From Tissierellales bacterium (GTDB taxonomy: Bacteria > Bacillota > Clostridia > Tissierellales > Tissierellaceae), in NCBI GenBank assembly GCA_030146705.1, contig JASLBE010000012.1, positions 1 through 30,746 of the forward strand: a DNA stretch of 30,746 nt, given 5' to 3'. The notes beneath the pieces were generated by a model that saw only the letters and a list, made by a program, of their open reading frames with translations, was not told the origin of the DNA and did not search any database. Each line of letters starts with the position of its first letter. Positions within the stretch are counted from its first letter, which is position 1. Below, one piece after another: positions 7,521 through 13,952 of this stretch. A program made the position numbers and the translations under genes.

Positions 7521-8030
7521 ATGAAGCTAGAGGACCTATATAGGACTGGTTTAAATTTTGAAGATTTTATTAAAACTGGGGAGGTAGATGAGGTAAAAGA
7601 TGTTGAAAAATACCTTGATAAGACCCAAGTGGATGGAAGGTTAGAGGAGGACATTTTAAGCATAGGTAAACCTATTAAAATTTTAGTTCTAGGGGAGATG
7701 TGGTGCCCTGATTGCAGGATAAATATATCTGGTCTTGAAATTTTAAGCAGGATCAACCCAAATATAGGATTGAAAATATTGCTTAAGGATGAAAGAGAAG
7801 AATTTTATGAAGACTATTTTTCTTATTATAAAGAAGCTGGGAGGTTAAAAATACCTACAATACTTGTTTATGATGAAAACTTCAAGGAACTAGGCTTTAT
7901 TAGGGAGAGACCTAGCCTAGTAAAGGATTTTTTTAAGGAGGGAGAAGAAGACCTAGAGGGGATTAATAAGTATAAGGAGGGCCTTTATATAGGAGACTTA
8001 CTTGAGGAGGTATTGGACCTACTTAACTAG
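7521..8030 (+). CDS. Thioredoxin-family protein with CPDC motif
   Basis: This 169-residue cytoplasmic protein (no signal peptide or membrane segment) has an extra N-terminal helical part of about 50 residues. A thioredoxin fold follows: strand KILVLGEMWCPDC (residues 53-65) with the redox pair Cys62 and Cys65, and the cis-proline segment LKIPTILVY near residue 113. Similar bacillithiol/thioredoxin-like proteins carry out thiol-disulfide exchange. The C-terminal third is acidic and helical. GGAGGG precedes ATG 7521. About 40 bases later, with its own AGGAGG, comes the nitroreductase gene in the same direction, so a two-gene redox operon is likely. Whether it is a reductase or has a narrower partner cannot be said. 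Confidence 0.75.
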   Translation: MKLEDLYRTGLNFEDFIKTGEVDEVKDVEKYLDKTQVDGRLEEDILSIGKPIKILVLGEMWCPDCRINISGLEILSRINPNIGLKILLKDEREEFYEDYFSYYKEAGRLKIPTILVYDENFKELGFIRERPSLVKDFFKEGEEDLEGINKYKEGLYIGDLLEEVLDLLN

Positions 8031-8069
8031 TTTACTTTAGGAGATGAAAATTATACCAGGAGGGATAGG

Positions 8070-8813
8070 ATGTTTGAAAAAAATAGGGAATTTTTAAAGT
8101 CGGGCTTTGGAAAAAGTTTTGATTCTGGGCAAAAAAGAGGGGAGGACCAGCCCCACTACCTAAAGGATTATAAGGGGGAGGGAGACTTAATAGACCTGGG
8201 AGAACCTAGTCCTAGCCTTATAAAAAATAGGGATATTTATGACTGTATTCTTAGTAGGGAGACCAGGAGACTTTTTAAGGAAGACCAACCTATGAAACTT
8301 GAGGAACTATCATATATTTTAAAATTAACCCAGGGAGTTAAAAGGGTTAGGAAGGATAATAAGACCTTGAAAAGATATGTTCCTTCTGCTAGTGGAAGGC
8401 ATAGTTATGAAACTTACATAATTGTGAATAATGTGGAAAATTTAGACCCAGCTGTGTATATTTACCAGCCAATGGACCATAAGCTGTTGATAAGTAAAAA
8501 AGATATGGACTTGAAGGATAGACTAGTAGAGGCCCTAAATGGTCAGATTTTTGCAGGGAGGGCTTCGGTAGTTCTTGTTTGGGTTGCAGTTGCTGAAAGA
8601 ATGGAGTGGAGGTTTGGCGACCTGGCCCACAAGTTAATTTTACTAGATGGGGGTCATATTTGCCAGAATCTTTATCTTGGGGCAGAATCTTTGGGACTTG
8701 GAGCTTGTGCCTTGGCAGATTATAACCAAGAAAAGCTAGATGGACTTTTAGGCTTGGATACTAATAGGGAAATATCCACCTATGTTGGCTTGTGTGGGGT
8801 TAGGAAGAAATAG
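8070..8813 (+). CDS. SagB/ThcOx-type nitroreductase-family FMN oxidoreductase
   Basis: This 247-residue flavoprotein is of the nitroreductase superfamily. SRETRRLFKEDQPMKLEEL (62-80) is the FMN-binding arginine block, followed by YILKLTQGV. PSASGRHSYETYII (105-118) is the SagB-type glycine/serine turn. The C-terminal GGHICQNLYLGAESLGLGAC is the helix packing on the flavin. SagB relatives oxidise thiazolines and oxazolines in peptide toxins, but no cyclodehydratase or precursor peptide is nearby, so a general NAD(P)H-linked reductase is likelier here. ATG 8070 follows AGGAGGG by 5 bases. It lies 39 bases after the thioredoxin-like gene and is probably cotranscribed. Confidence 0.78.
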   Translation: MFEKNREFLKSGFGKSFDSGQKRGEDQPHYLKDYKGEGDLIDLGEPSPSLIKNRDIYDCILSRETRRLFKEDQPMKLEELSYILKLTQGVKRVRKDNKTLKRYVPSASGRHSYETYIIVNNVENLDPAVYIYQPMDHKLLISKKDMDLKDRLVEALNGQIFAGRASVVLVWVAVAERMEWRFGDLAHKLILLDGGHICQNLYLGAESLGLGACALADYNQEKLDGLLGLDTNREISTYVGLCGVRKK

Positions 8814-8834
8814 GCCTAGCTAGGCAGGTGGAGG

Positions 8835-8969
8835 TCAATCTTTTTTTCCATCTGCCTCTTCTGTTTTATCTAGGTAGTCTAGCCTGTGGAAAGTTTTTTT
8901 AATAGACCTTATAACTATAAGGGCTAGGCCTAGAAAAATAAGTCCTAGGACAAGATAAAATTTTTTCAA
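8835..8969 (-). CDS. Small single-pass membrane protein, 44 residues, downstream of sfsA
   Basis: Reading the minus strand, CCTCC at 8976-8980 is a full GGAGG ribosome site. It lies 6 bases before a TTG start (8969-8967) that opens a frame to TGA at 8837-8835. The product starts MKKFYLVLGLIFLGLALIVI, a lysine pair followed by one hydrophobic segment of about 17 residues. A charged tail, rich in K, D and E and ending DGKKD, follows. The ribosome site overlaps the sfsA stop codon, so translation is probably coupled to sfsA. I do not recognise a family. The good ribosome site, positive-inside topology and tight spacing make it a credible gene; function is unknown. Confidence 0.6.
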   Translation of the reverse strand: MKKFYLVLGLIFLGLALIVIRSIKKTFHRLDYLDKTEEADGKKD

Positions 8970-8979
8970 AAAACCCCTC

Positions 8980-9672
8980 CTAACTTAGTGTAAAACTTAT
9001 TTCTTTTAAAATTTCAATGGAAGACTCTGTTAGGCTTGAGTTATAGACTAGGATATTCACACCCTTGTCATAGGCTAGTTTCAAGGCCTTGGAAAAGTCT
9101 GGATCCATTGTGGTATTAGGCCTAAAGGAGTCTACTTTTTCCATTTGGATTAGGAAAAAAATATAGGCCCCATAGCCTTCTTCTTTTGCTTCTATTAGTT
9201 CTAGTATGTGCTTGGTCCCCCTTTTAGTAGGGGCATCGGGGAACATGGCTATCCCATTTTTTTCTAGAGTAACCCCCTTGACCTCAAGAAAGGACTTGAC
9301 CCCATCTTTTTCAAAATATATATCAAAGCGAGAATTTTTATAGGTCACTTCTCTTTTAAGTTTTTCAACCTGTCCAAGTTCCTTAAGCTTATTTTCCTTT
9401 ATGGCATCAAAAACCACCTTATTGGGCACTTGGGAATCCATATTTATAAGGAGGTCTTTTTTATAAACCCCTATTAGGGAGTAGCCAGTCTTCCTACTTG
9501 GATTATCCCTACAATCTTCTAAGATTACCTTAGCACCTGGTACTAGGAGTTCCTTACACCTGCCAGTATTTTTTACATGGACTTTTTCCTCAGAGCCATT
9601 GATATTTACATGGGCTATGAAGCGGTTGGGTCTTTTAATAAATGTTCCCTTAATAATTTTTTTATAATCCAT
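8980..9672 (-). CDS. sfsA: DNA/RNA nuclease SfsA (sugar fermentation stimulation protein A)
   Basis: At 230 residues this is nearly the length of E. coli SfsA (234). The N-terminal OB-like part reads FIKRPNRFIAHV and then VHVKNTGRCKELLVPG, a strong SfsA landmark. The C-terminal part has the nuclease-like core: SRFDIYFEKDG, FLEVKGVTLEKNG and FPDAPTKRGTKHILEL. It ends with FFLIQM and FRPNTTMDPDF. SfsA was first described as a regulator-like DNA-binding protein in maltose metabolism and is now regarded as a member of the PD-(D/E)XK nuclease-like group. AAGGAG precedes ATG (9672-9670). The 44-residue membrane protein follows with its ribosome site on the sfsA stop codon. Confidence 0.92.
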   Translation of the reverse strand: MDYKKIIKGTFIKRPNRFIAHVNINGSEEKVHVKNTGRCKELLVPGAKVILEDCRDNPSRKTGYSLIGVYKKDLLINMDSQVPNKVVFDAIKENKLKELGQVEKLKREVTYKNSRFDIYFEKDGVKSFLEVKGVTLEKNGIAMFPDAPTKRGTKHILELIEAKEEGYGAYIFFLIQMEKVDSFRPNTTMDPDFSKALKLAYDKGVNILVYNSSLTESSIEILKEISFTLS

Positions 9673-9690
9673 AGTTTTCTCCTTTATAAT

Positions 9691-9720
9691 AATATATTAA
9701 TCTTAACATTATGGTACAAT
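9691..9720. promoter_or_regulatory. Candidate overlapping divergent promoters between sfsA and the CWC gene
   Basis: Plus strand: an extended -10, TGGTACAAT (9712-9720), lies 22 bases before the CWC start codon; its -35 is weak. Minus strand: TTGTAC (9719-9714) and TATATT (9696-9691) are separated by 17 bases, but this would start transcription almost at the sfsA ribosome site. The two elements share bases 9714-9719. Confidence 0.4.
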
Positions 9721-9742
9721 AGAAACAATAGTAGGTGATAAA

Positions 9743-9922
9743 ATGATAGATGAAAAAATTTGTCCGCTATGTAATAAACCCAATGGTTGTGATGGATCTT
9801 CAGACAAGTGTTGGTGTTATTCGGTGGAAATTCCAAAGAAAATTTTAGACAAAATTCCTGAAGAAAAAAGAGGGAAGGCTTGTGTTTGTAAAGACTGTAT
9901 TGAAAAATACAGGGAGGATTAG
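9743..9922 (+). CDS. Cysteine-rich CWC family protein, 59 residues
   Basis: A short frame from ATG 9743 (AGGTGA 5 bases upstream) to TAG encodes 59 residues with seven cysteines. The N-terminal ICPLCNKPNGC followed by DKCWC matches the layout of the cysteine-rich CWC family (CPxCxxxNxC ... CWC). The C-terminal CVCKDCIEKY supplies the remaining Cys pair. The cysteine spacing suggests a zinc- or iron-binding knuckle; the family has no established function. It is probably the first gene of a unit with the Dabb protein (34 bases on) and the methyltransferase. No membrane segment or signal peptide is seen. Confidence 0.78.
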   Translation: MIDEKICPLCNKPNGCDGSSDKCWCYSVEIPKKILDKIPEEKRGKACVCKDCIEKYRED

Positions 9923-9956
9923 TTCTTATACTTAAAAATATGGAAAGAGGGATAGT

Positions 9957-10262
9957 ATGATTAGGCATATTGTAATGTGGAACTTAGACTGTAAAGGGGA
10001 AAATAAACAAGAGCTAGAAAAGAAAATTAAGACTAAGTTTGAATCTTTAAAGGGGGTAATCCCAGAGATTATTGATGCTAGGGTTGGGATAAATATAAAC
10101 CTAGATGATAAGGATAAAAAAGACCTTGTATTAATTGTAGACATTAAAGATATGGATGACCTAAGGGCATATGCTAACCACGAAGAACATATAAGGGTAC
10201 TGGGAGAAATAAAAAAATACTTAATAGATAGGACAGTAATAGATTTTAAGATAGGTGTTTAA
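9957..10262 (+). CDS. Dabb (stress-responsive A/B barrel) domain protein
   Basis: This 101-residue protein consists of one Dabb ferredoxin-like domain. It starts MIRHIVMWNL, the strand with the conserved His of the family. A charged helix follows, then the strand ARVGININL, the acidic strand LVLIVDIKDMDDLRAYANH and the closing HIRVLGEIKKYLIDRTVIDF. Dabb proteins are small dimers found in stress-induced plant proteins and in bacterial proteins, some of them lyases or cyclases; most bacterial ones have no known reaction. ATG 9957 follows AGAGGGA. The stop codon abuts the ATG of the methyltransferase gene with no gap, so the two are cotranslated. Confidence 0.85.
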   Translation: MIRHIVMWNLDCKGENKQELEKKIKTKFESLKGVIPEIIDARVGININLDDKDKKDLVLIVDIKDMDDLRAYANHEEHIRVLGEIKKYLIDRTVIDFKIGV

Positions 10263-11432
10263 ATGGAAAAATTGTATGAAAAATTTGAAGAAATATTGGC
10301 AGATGAAAGTTTAATATATGGAGTTTTTAGTGGCCTTAGGAGGAAGGACTTGGACTTTAATAAGGTAAGGATAGAGCCTGTTTTGATCAAGGGCTTATAT
10401 AATATCCAGTTTTCCTACGAATATAAAAATAAGGTTATCCATGAAAACTTAAATAAAGAGGCAGCCCTGGAAAAACTAAAGGACTTAAGTTTTAATGACT
10501 TTAGGCAGGTTAACTTGTTTACAACTAGGGAGGATATAGAAGTTTTAATTTCCAAGAAAAGAAAACTTAGGATAGGGCTTAAGAAACCTAGTAGGTCTAG
10601 GGTAGACCTTTCCCATAATAGGAAGAAGGAATATATCTTAGAGGATGGGGTCAAACATGACTTCTTAATCCACCTAGGGATTATGGATAAAAATGCTAGG
10701 GTTAAGCCAAGTAGGTATGACAAGTTTAGGCAAATAAATAGGTTTTTAGAACTAGTTGAAGATGTTATGCCTAGGTTAGAAAAGGAAGAGGACATAAATA
10801 TAGTAGACTTTGGTTGTGGTAAGTCCTACTTAACTTTTGCTCTTTACTACTACTTAGTAGAAATCCTAGGAAGAAAGGTCAACATAATAGGCCTAGACTT
10901 AAAGGAAGATGTTATAGAACTTTGCAATAAAATAGCAGGGGAATTAAACTATGAAAACTTAAACTTTATCCACGGGGACATAAAGGATTTTGACCTAAAT
11001 GGGGATATAGATATGGTTGTGACCCTGCATGCTTGTGACACTGCAACGGATGCAGCCATAGTAAAGGCCATAGGCTGGAATAGTAAGGTTTTACTATCAG
11101 TTCCTTGCTGCCAGGCAGAAATTTATTCCAAGCTAGAAAATAGTAGGCTAGAGCCTATGCTAAAGCATGGAATAATTAAGGAAAGGCTAGCATCCTTAGT
11201 AACAGACTCCTTAAGAGCTGAGGTTTTAGAGGCTTGTGGCTATAATGTTCAACTAGTGGAGTTTATTGATATGGATCATACTCCTAAGAATATACTAATT
11301 AGGGCCTATAAGGATAAGAAGATAGACCAAGTTGCTAGTAAGGAAGCTTACAAGGACTTTAAGGAATTTTTCAAGCTTGAGGACTTGTTTATAGATAGGG
11401 AGCTTGAAAAAATTGGAAGGCAAATAAAATAG
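10263..11432 (+). CDS. Class I SAM-dependent methyltransferase (Methyltransf_32/METTL25-like)
   Basis: This 389-residue protein has a two-part layout. Residues 1-165 form a charged, non-catalytic region; it contains KPSRYDKFRQINRFLELVED, which leads into the catalytic domain. Then comes the Rossmann domain: motif I VDFGCGKSYL (181-190), motif II NIIGLDLKEDV with an acidic SAM ribose ligand, and VVTLHACDTATDAA followed by SVPCCQAEI. The His-Ala-Cys-Asp and Pro-Cys-Cys spellings are those of the Methyltransf_32 family, whose members are thought to modify RNA or proteins; I cannot name the target. ATG 10263 directly follows the Dabb stop codon. A hairpin separates it from the convergent dipeptidase gene. 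Confidence 0.8.
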   Translation: MEKLYEKFEEILADESLIYGVFSGLRRKDLDFNKVRIEPVLIKGLYNIQFSYEYKNKVIHENLNKEAALEKLKDLSFNDFRQVNLFTTREDIEVLISKKRKLRIGLKKPSRSRVDLSHNRKKEYILEDGVKHDFLIHLGIMDKNARVKPSRYDKFRQINRFLELVEDVMPRLEKEEDINIVDFGCGKSYLTFALYYYLVEILGRKVNIIGLDLKEDVIELCNKIAGELNYENLNFIHGDIKDFDLNGDIDMVVTLHACDTATDAAIVKAIGWNSKVLLSVPCCQAEIYSKLENSRLEPMLKHGIIKERLASLVTDSLRAEVLEACGYNVQLVEFIDMDHTPKNILIRAYKDKKIDQVASKEAYKDFKEFFKLEDLFIDRELEKIGRQIK

Positions 11433-11436
11433 GTTT

Positions 11437-11471
11437 AAAAATTGGCCAGCTAGGATTATTCCTAGCTGGCC
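11437..11471. terminator. Hairpin terminator between the methyltransferase and the convergent dipeptidase
   Basis: A perfect 12-bp G+C-rich stem (11444-11455 with 11460-11471) closes a TTAT loop. On the minus strand it is followed by AATTTTT, so it is a proper terminator for the dipeptidase. On the plus strand the tail is only CTTATAA, so termination there is weaker. Confidence 0.72.
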
Positions 11472-11487
11472 CTTATAATGCCATATT

Positions 11488-12849
11488 TTAAGATTTAACT
11501 ATATTTTTAAAGTCATGAATTATTTGAGCTGAAATTTTTATACCTTGGTTAAATAAATCCAACCTAATATTTTCATTAGGACCATGGTTATTTTCATCAA
11601 TATTAGCATAAGGAACAATAACAGATGGTATATTTAAAATTTCAGACCAGATATATTCTGGTAGGCTAGCCCCACCACCAGGAACAATTAAAGGCCTTTT
11701 ACTAGTTACCTTGTCAATAGAACTTAAGATATCCCTTGACCAGCTAGGTTTGATCCTAGACTTAGAAGGTAGCATTGTATTGTTTAGGGGAACAATTTTT
11801 ACATAAGGATTTATATTATGTATATGTTTTTTAATAGCCTTTTTAATCTTCTCAGGATCTTGCTTGTAGGAAAGCCTAACTTCCATTTGTGCCTCAGCAC
11901 GACCAGGAATTTTATTTTTAACCTTGCAGCAAGGATAGCCAGTATTAATATTGTTAATAGTTAAGGTTGGCATTAAATATAAGTCTTTAAAGAAATCTAG
12001 GTTAGACTTCTTTATAGTTTTAACTTCATAAATATCTGCTAATCGTCCCCTGTCAAAGGGGATCTTATCAAGGAGGTCCAGTTCTTCAGAACTAGGTTCT
12101 ACTAGGCCGTCATAAAAACCATCAATTAAGATTTTTCCATTTGAATCAACCATTGAAGCCAAGACCCTAGTAAGCTCCCAGGCAGAATTTTCAATGACCC
12201 CTCCCCGATTACCAGAATGATTATCTGCATAGGCAGTATGAATTTCTAAATTAAAATTCATTATGCCCCTGGTCCCTAAATTTATAAGAGGGGTATCATC
12301 TAGGCCCATAGACCCATCAGCAGTATAAACTAAGTCAGCCTTTAACAATTCCTTGTTTTGCTTGGCGAACTGTTCTAAACTTCTACTGCCTATTTCCTCT
12401 TCGCCCTCTAGTATAAATTTAAGGTTTATAGGGGAGTTGCCAAAAGTCTCTAAATAATATTTTGTAGCCAAAATATGGGATATAAATTGGCCCTTATTAT
12501 CTCCAGCCCCTCTTCCATATAGCCTATTATTTCTTTCACTAGGAATAAAGGGAGGAGTTTCCCAAAGCTTTAAGGCCCCAGTTGGTTGAACATCATAGTG
12601 GCCATAAAAAAGTAGGCTAGGTTGCTTCTTATCTACAAGAAGTTCTCCATAAATTATTGGGTTTCCATTAGTTTCATAAACAGTTGTTGAGATACCAGCC
12701 TCACCCATTAAATCTGTCAAAAATTTAACACACCTTTGTATACCTTGAGAATTGTTATTTAAACTAGGAATTTTAACAAGATTTTTCAAACTATCTATAT
12801 TCTCAGCCTTGGAATTATCAATTAAGTTATGTACATCTTTTATATTCAT
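11488..12849 (-). CDS. M20 family metallo-dipeptidase
   Basis: This 453-residue enzyme has the size and all motifs of M20 dipeptidases of the CNDP/PepV-like group. FYGHYDVQP carries metal ligand His84 and Asp86. YGRGAGDNKG carries bridging Asp117. EGEEEIGS (148-155) has the catalytic and metal Glu pair 151/152. VYTADGS follows. Between these and the C-terminal part lies the dimerisation domain beginning LGTRGIMNFNLEIH. The terminal metal ligand is in ENNHGPNENI. It hydrolyses dipeptides in the cytoplasm, using two zinc ions. Minus-strand AGGAGG precedes ATG (12849-12847). A consensus promoter lies about 80 bases upstream, and the gene stands alone. Confidence 0.9.
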   Translation of the reverse strand: MNIKDVHNLIDNSKAENIDSLKNLVKIPSLNNNSQGIQRCVKFLTDLMGEAGISTTVYETNGNPIIYGELLVDKKQPSLLFYGHYDVQPTGALKLWETPPFIPSERNNRLYGRGAGDNKGQFISHILATKYYLETFGNSPINLKFILEGEEEIGSRSLEQFAKQNKELLKADLVYTADGSMGLDDTPLINLGTRGIMNFNLEIHTAYADNHSGNRGGVIENSAWELTRVLASMVDSNGKILIDGFYDGLVEPSSEELDLLDKIPFDRGRLADIYEVKTIKKSNLDFFKDLYLMPTLTINNINTGYPCCKVKNKIPGRAEAQMEVRLSYKQDPEKIKKAIKKHIHNINPYVKIVPLNNTMLPSKSRIKPSWSRDILSSIDKVTSKRPLIVPGGGASLPEYIWSEILNIPSVIVPYANIDENNHGPNENIRLDLFNQGIKISAQIIHDFKNIVKS

Positions 12850-12925
12850 AAAAAAACCTCCTAGTAGTAGATAAGACTACAAATTTAAATTTTTAAAAAA
12901 TTTTAAATATTGTGCCTATATTTAA

Positions 12926-12955
12926 ATAATACCATGGAGGCCATAACTTTGTCAA
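12926..12955 (-). promoter_or_regulatory. Promoter of the M20 dipeptidase gene
   Basis: On the minus strand TTGACA (12955-12950) is followed after 18 bases by TATTAT (12931-12926). The -10 is preceded by TGG, an extended -10. Confidence 0.6.
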
Positions 12956-12974
12956 ACTATTAACAATACTTTAT

Positions 12975-13007
12975 AAAAAGATTTAAATAAAAAAATTTAT
13001 TTAAATC
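12975..13007 (-). terminator. A+T-rich terminator overlapping the NimA-like stop codon
   Basis: On the minus strand a perfect 12-bp repeat (13007-12996 with 12991-12980, T4 loop) is followed by TTTTT. It contains only one G-C pair, so it is weak. It includes the last codons of the flavin-binding protein. Confidence 0.5.
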
Positions 13008-13560
13008 TCATATACTTCATCTCAATGCCCTTAGTATCATACTTCTTTCTTTTACTAGAAAGTTTTTCTATGGGAACCTTATAGACATTTACTCTACTAA
13101 GTCCAGCTTCAATAGCTAAATCAAAATAATCCATTTTGTCTGGAGTATACTTTTCACAAATAGTCCTCATGGCCAAGATTTTTTCCTCCTTATCTTGGAC
13201 TAGGAAAACTTTCCCATAGGCAATACTAGAGGCAAATTCAGTAGTAAAAACATTACTAATAAGGTCTTTGGCCCTGGACTTATCTTCTTTAAATGATAGG
13301 AGTTCTTCCTGGCTATAATTTTCTGGTATCTTAATATCTGTGACAAAGGAAATCGTAACCCTAGGATTTTTCTTAAAGAATTCTACCTTCCTACCAAGCT
13401 TGGCAGAGTGGAAGTATAGGTCATCTCCCAGCCTAATTATGGAAAGAGGCAGGTTTTCTAGGCCTAACTCATCATCATAAACGGCTAAAGACCCAAAACT
13501 TGCCTTATCAATTACATACTTGGCAAATTCAGAGTTCATTTCTCGGTCTTTTCTTCTCAT
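12997..13560 (-). CDS. Pyridoxamine 5'-phosphate oxidase-like FMN-binding protein, NimA-related
   Basis: This 187-residue split-barrel flavoprotein begins MRRKDREMNS, the usual start of NimA-type proteins. FGSLAVYDDELGLENLPLS follows, where the barrel opens on FMN. LYFHSAKLGRKVEFFKKNP is the family's most recognisable block, and VTISFVTD follows it. The C-terminal half has IAYGKVFLVQDKEEKILAM and a tail RVNVYKVPIEKL. Relatives include Nim nitroreductases of anaerobes, but most family members simply bind flavin or haem, so no resistance claim is made. AGGAGG (CCTCCT at 13566-13571) precedes the ATG by 5 bases. It is divergent from ileS and shares its control region. An operator-like dyad covers its presumed start of transcription. 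Confidence 0.82.
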   Translation of the reverse strand: MRRKDREMNSEFAKYVIDKASFGSLAVYDDELGLENLPLSIIRLGDDLYFHSAKLGRKVEFFKKNPRVTISFVTDIKIPENYSQEELLSFKEDKSRAKDLISNVFTTEFASSIAYGKVFLVQDKEEKILAMRTICEKYTPDKMDYFDLAIEAGLSRVNVYKVPIEKLSSKRKKYDTKGIEMKYMRFK

Positions 13561-13575
13561 ACTAACCTCCTTAAT

Positions 13576-13603
13576 TATAATTAAATGTGGTTTAATTATA
13601 GCA
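13576..13603 (-). promoter_or_regulatory. Extended -10 and operator-like inverted repeat upstream of the NimA-like gene
   Basis: A perfect 10-bp inverted repeat has arms 13576-13585 and 13591-13600 around a TGTGG centre. The right arm contains TATAAT on the minus strand (13600-13595), preceded by TGC, an extended -10. No good -35 is seen. The dyad spans the -10 and the expected start site, as a repressor site would. Confidence 0.45.
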
Positions 13604-13624
13604 TAAAATCAGCTGGCTTTTAAG

Positions 13625-13653
13625 TTGACAAAAACCAAGAGATTTAGTATATT
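13625..13653 (+). promoter_or_regulatory. Consensus promoter of the ileS transcript
   Basis: TTGACA (13625-13630) and TATATT (13648-13653) are separated by 17 bases. Transcription should begin near 13660, just before the T-box stem I. Confidence 0.75.
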
Positions 13654-13675
13654 TAAAGTTAAGTAAAAATCAAAA

Positions 13676-13920
13676 GATGCAAGGATAAGGACAGTAGTCA
13701 TACATTTTTATTCTAGAGAATTGGCCCTAGTGCTGGAAGGCCATAATAAAAGGTAGGATGAAGATCACCTTTGAGCATAGTGGCTGAAAACTTATTAGGC
13801 CATTACGGGAAGCCGTTAAACTTTAATTGAGTGGTAGTTTCTATAGATTTCTATATAGGAGCTACAATACGGGTGGTACCGCGAAAATTTCGTCCCTAAG
13901 TTTAACTTAGGGATTTTTTG
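13676..13920 (+). promoter_or_regulatory. T-box riboswitch, isoleucine specifier (ATC), controlling ileS
   Basis: The leader carries the T-box sequence GGTGGTACCGCG (13872-13883), whose TGG-ACC core binds the tRNA acceptor end. The base of stem I pairs ATGC/AAGG (13677-13684) with CCTT and GCAT (13768-13778, with a TGA bulge). Beside that 3' strand is the specifier codon ATC at 13764-13766, which matches tRNA-Ile (GAU). The T-box is followed by a terminator stem, which competes with the antiterminator formed by GGG (13871-13873) and CCC (13894-13896). Uncharged tRNA-Ile should stabilise the antiterminator and let ileS be transcribed. The specifier agrees with the gene downstream. Stems II and III were not drawn in full. 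Confidence 0.92.
13893..13919 (+). terminator. Regulated terminator of the T-box leader
   Basis: A 9-bp stem (13893-13901 with 13905-13913) closes a small loop and is followed by six Ts. It is the off-state structure of the isoleucine T-box. Confidence 0.88.
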
Positions 13921-13952
13921 ATTTTATAAATAAAATAAGGAGAGTGATAAAT

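Noticed and set aside
8070..8813. Possible thiazole/oxazole-modified peptide cluster, suggested by the SagB-like protein
   Set aside because: No cyclodehydratase (YcaO), E1-like partner, precursor peptide or exporter is next to it.
9684..9968. 94-codon open frame on the minus strand
   Set aside because: It lies antisense to the CWC gene, has no ribosome site and has a low-complexity product; the plus-strand CWC frame with conserved cysteines explains the region.
12997..13560. Nitroimidazole resistance gene nim
   Set aside because: The protein is in the wider NimA-like family, but family membership alone does not show nitroreductase activity or resistance, and no insertion sequence promoter is present.
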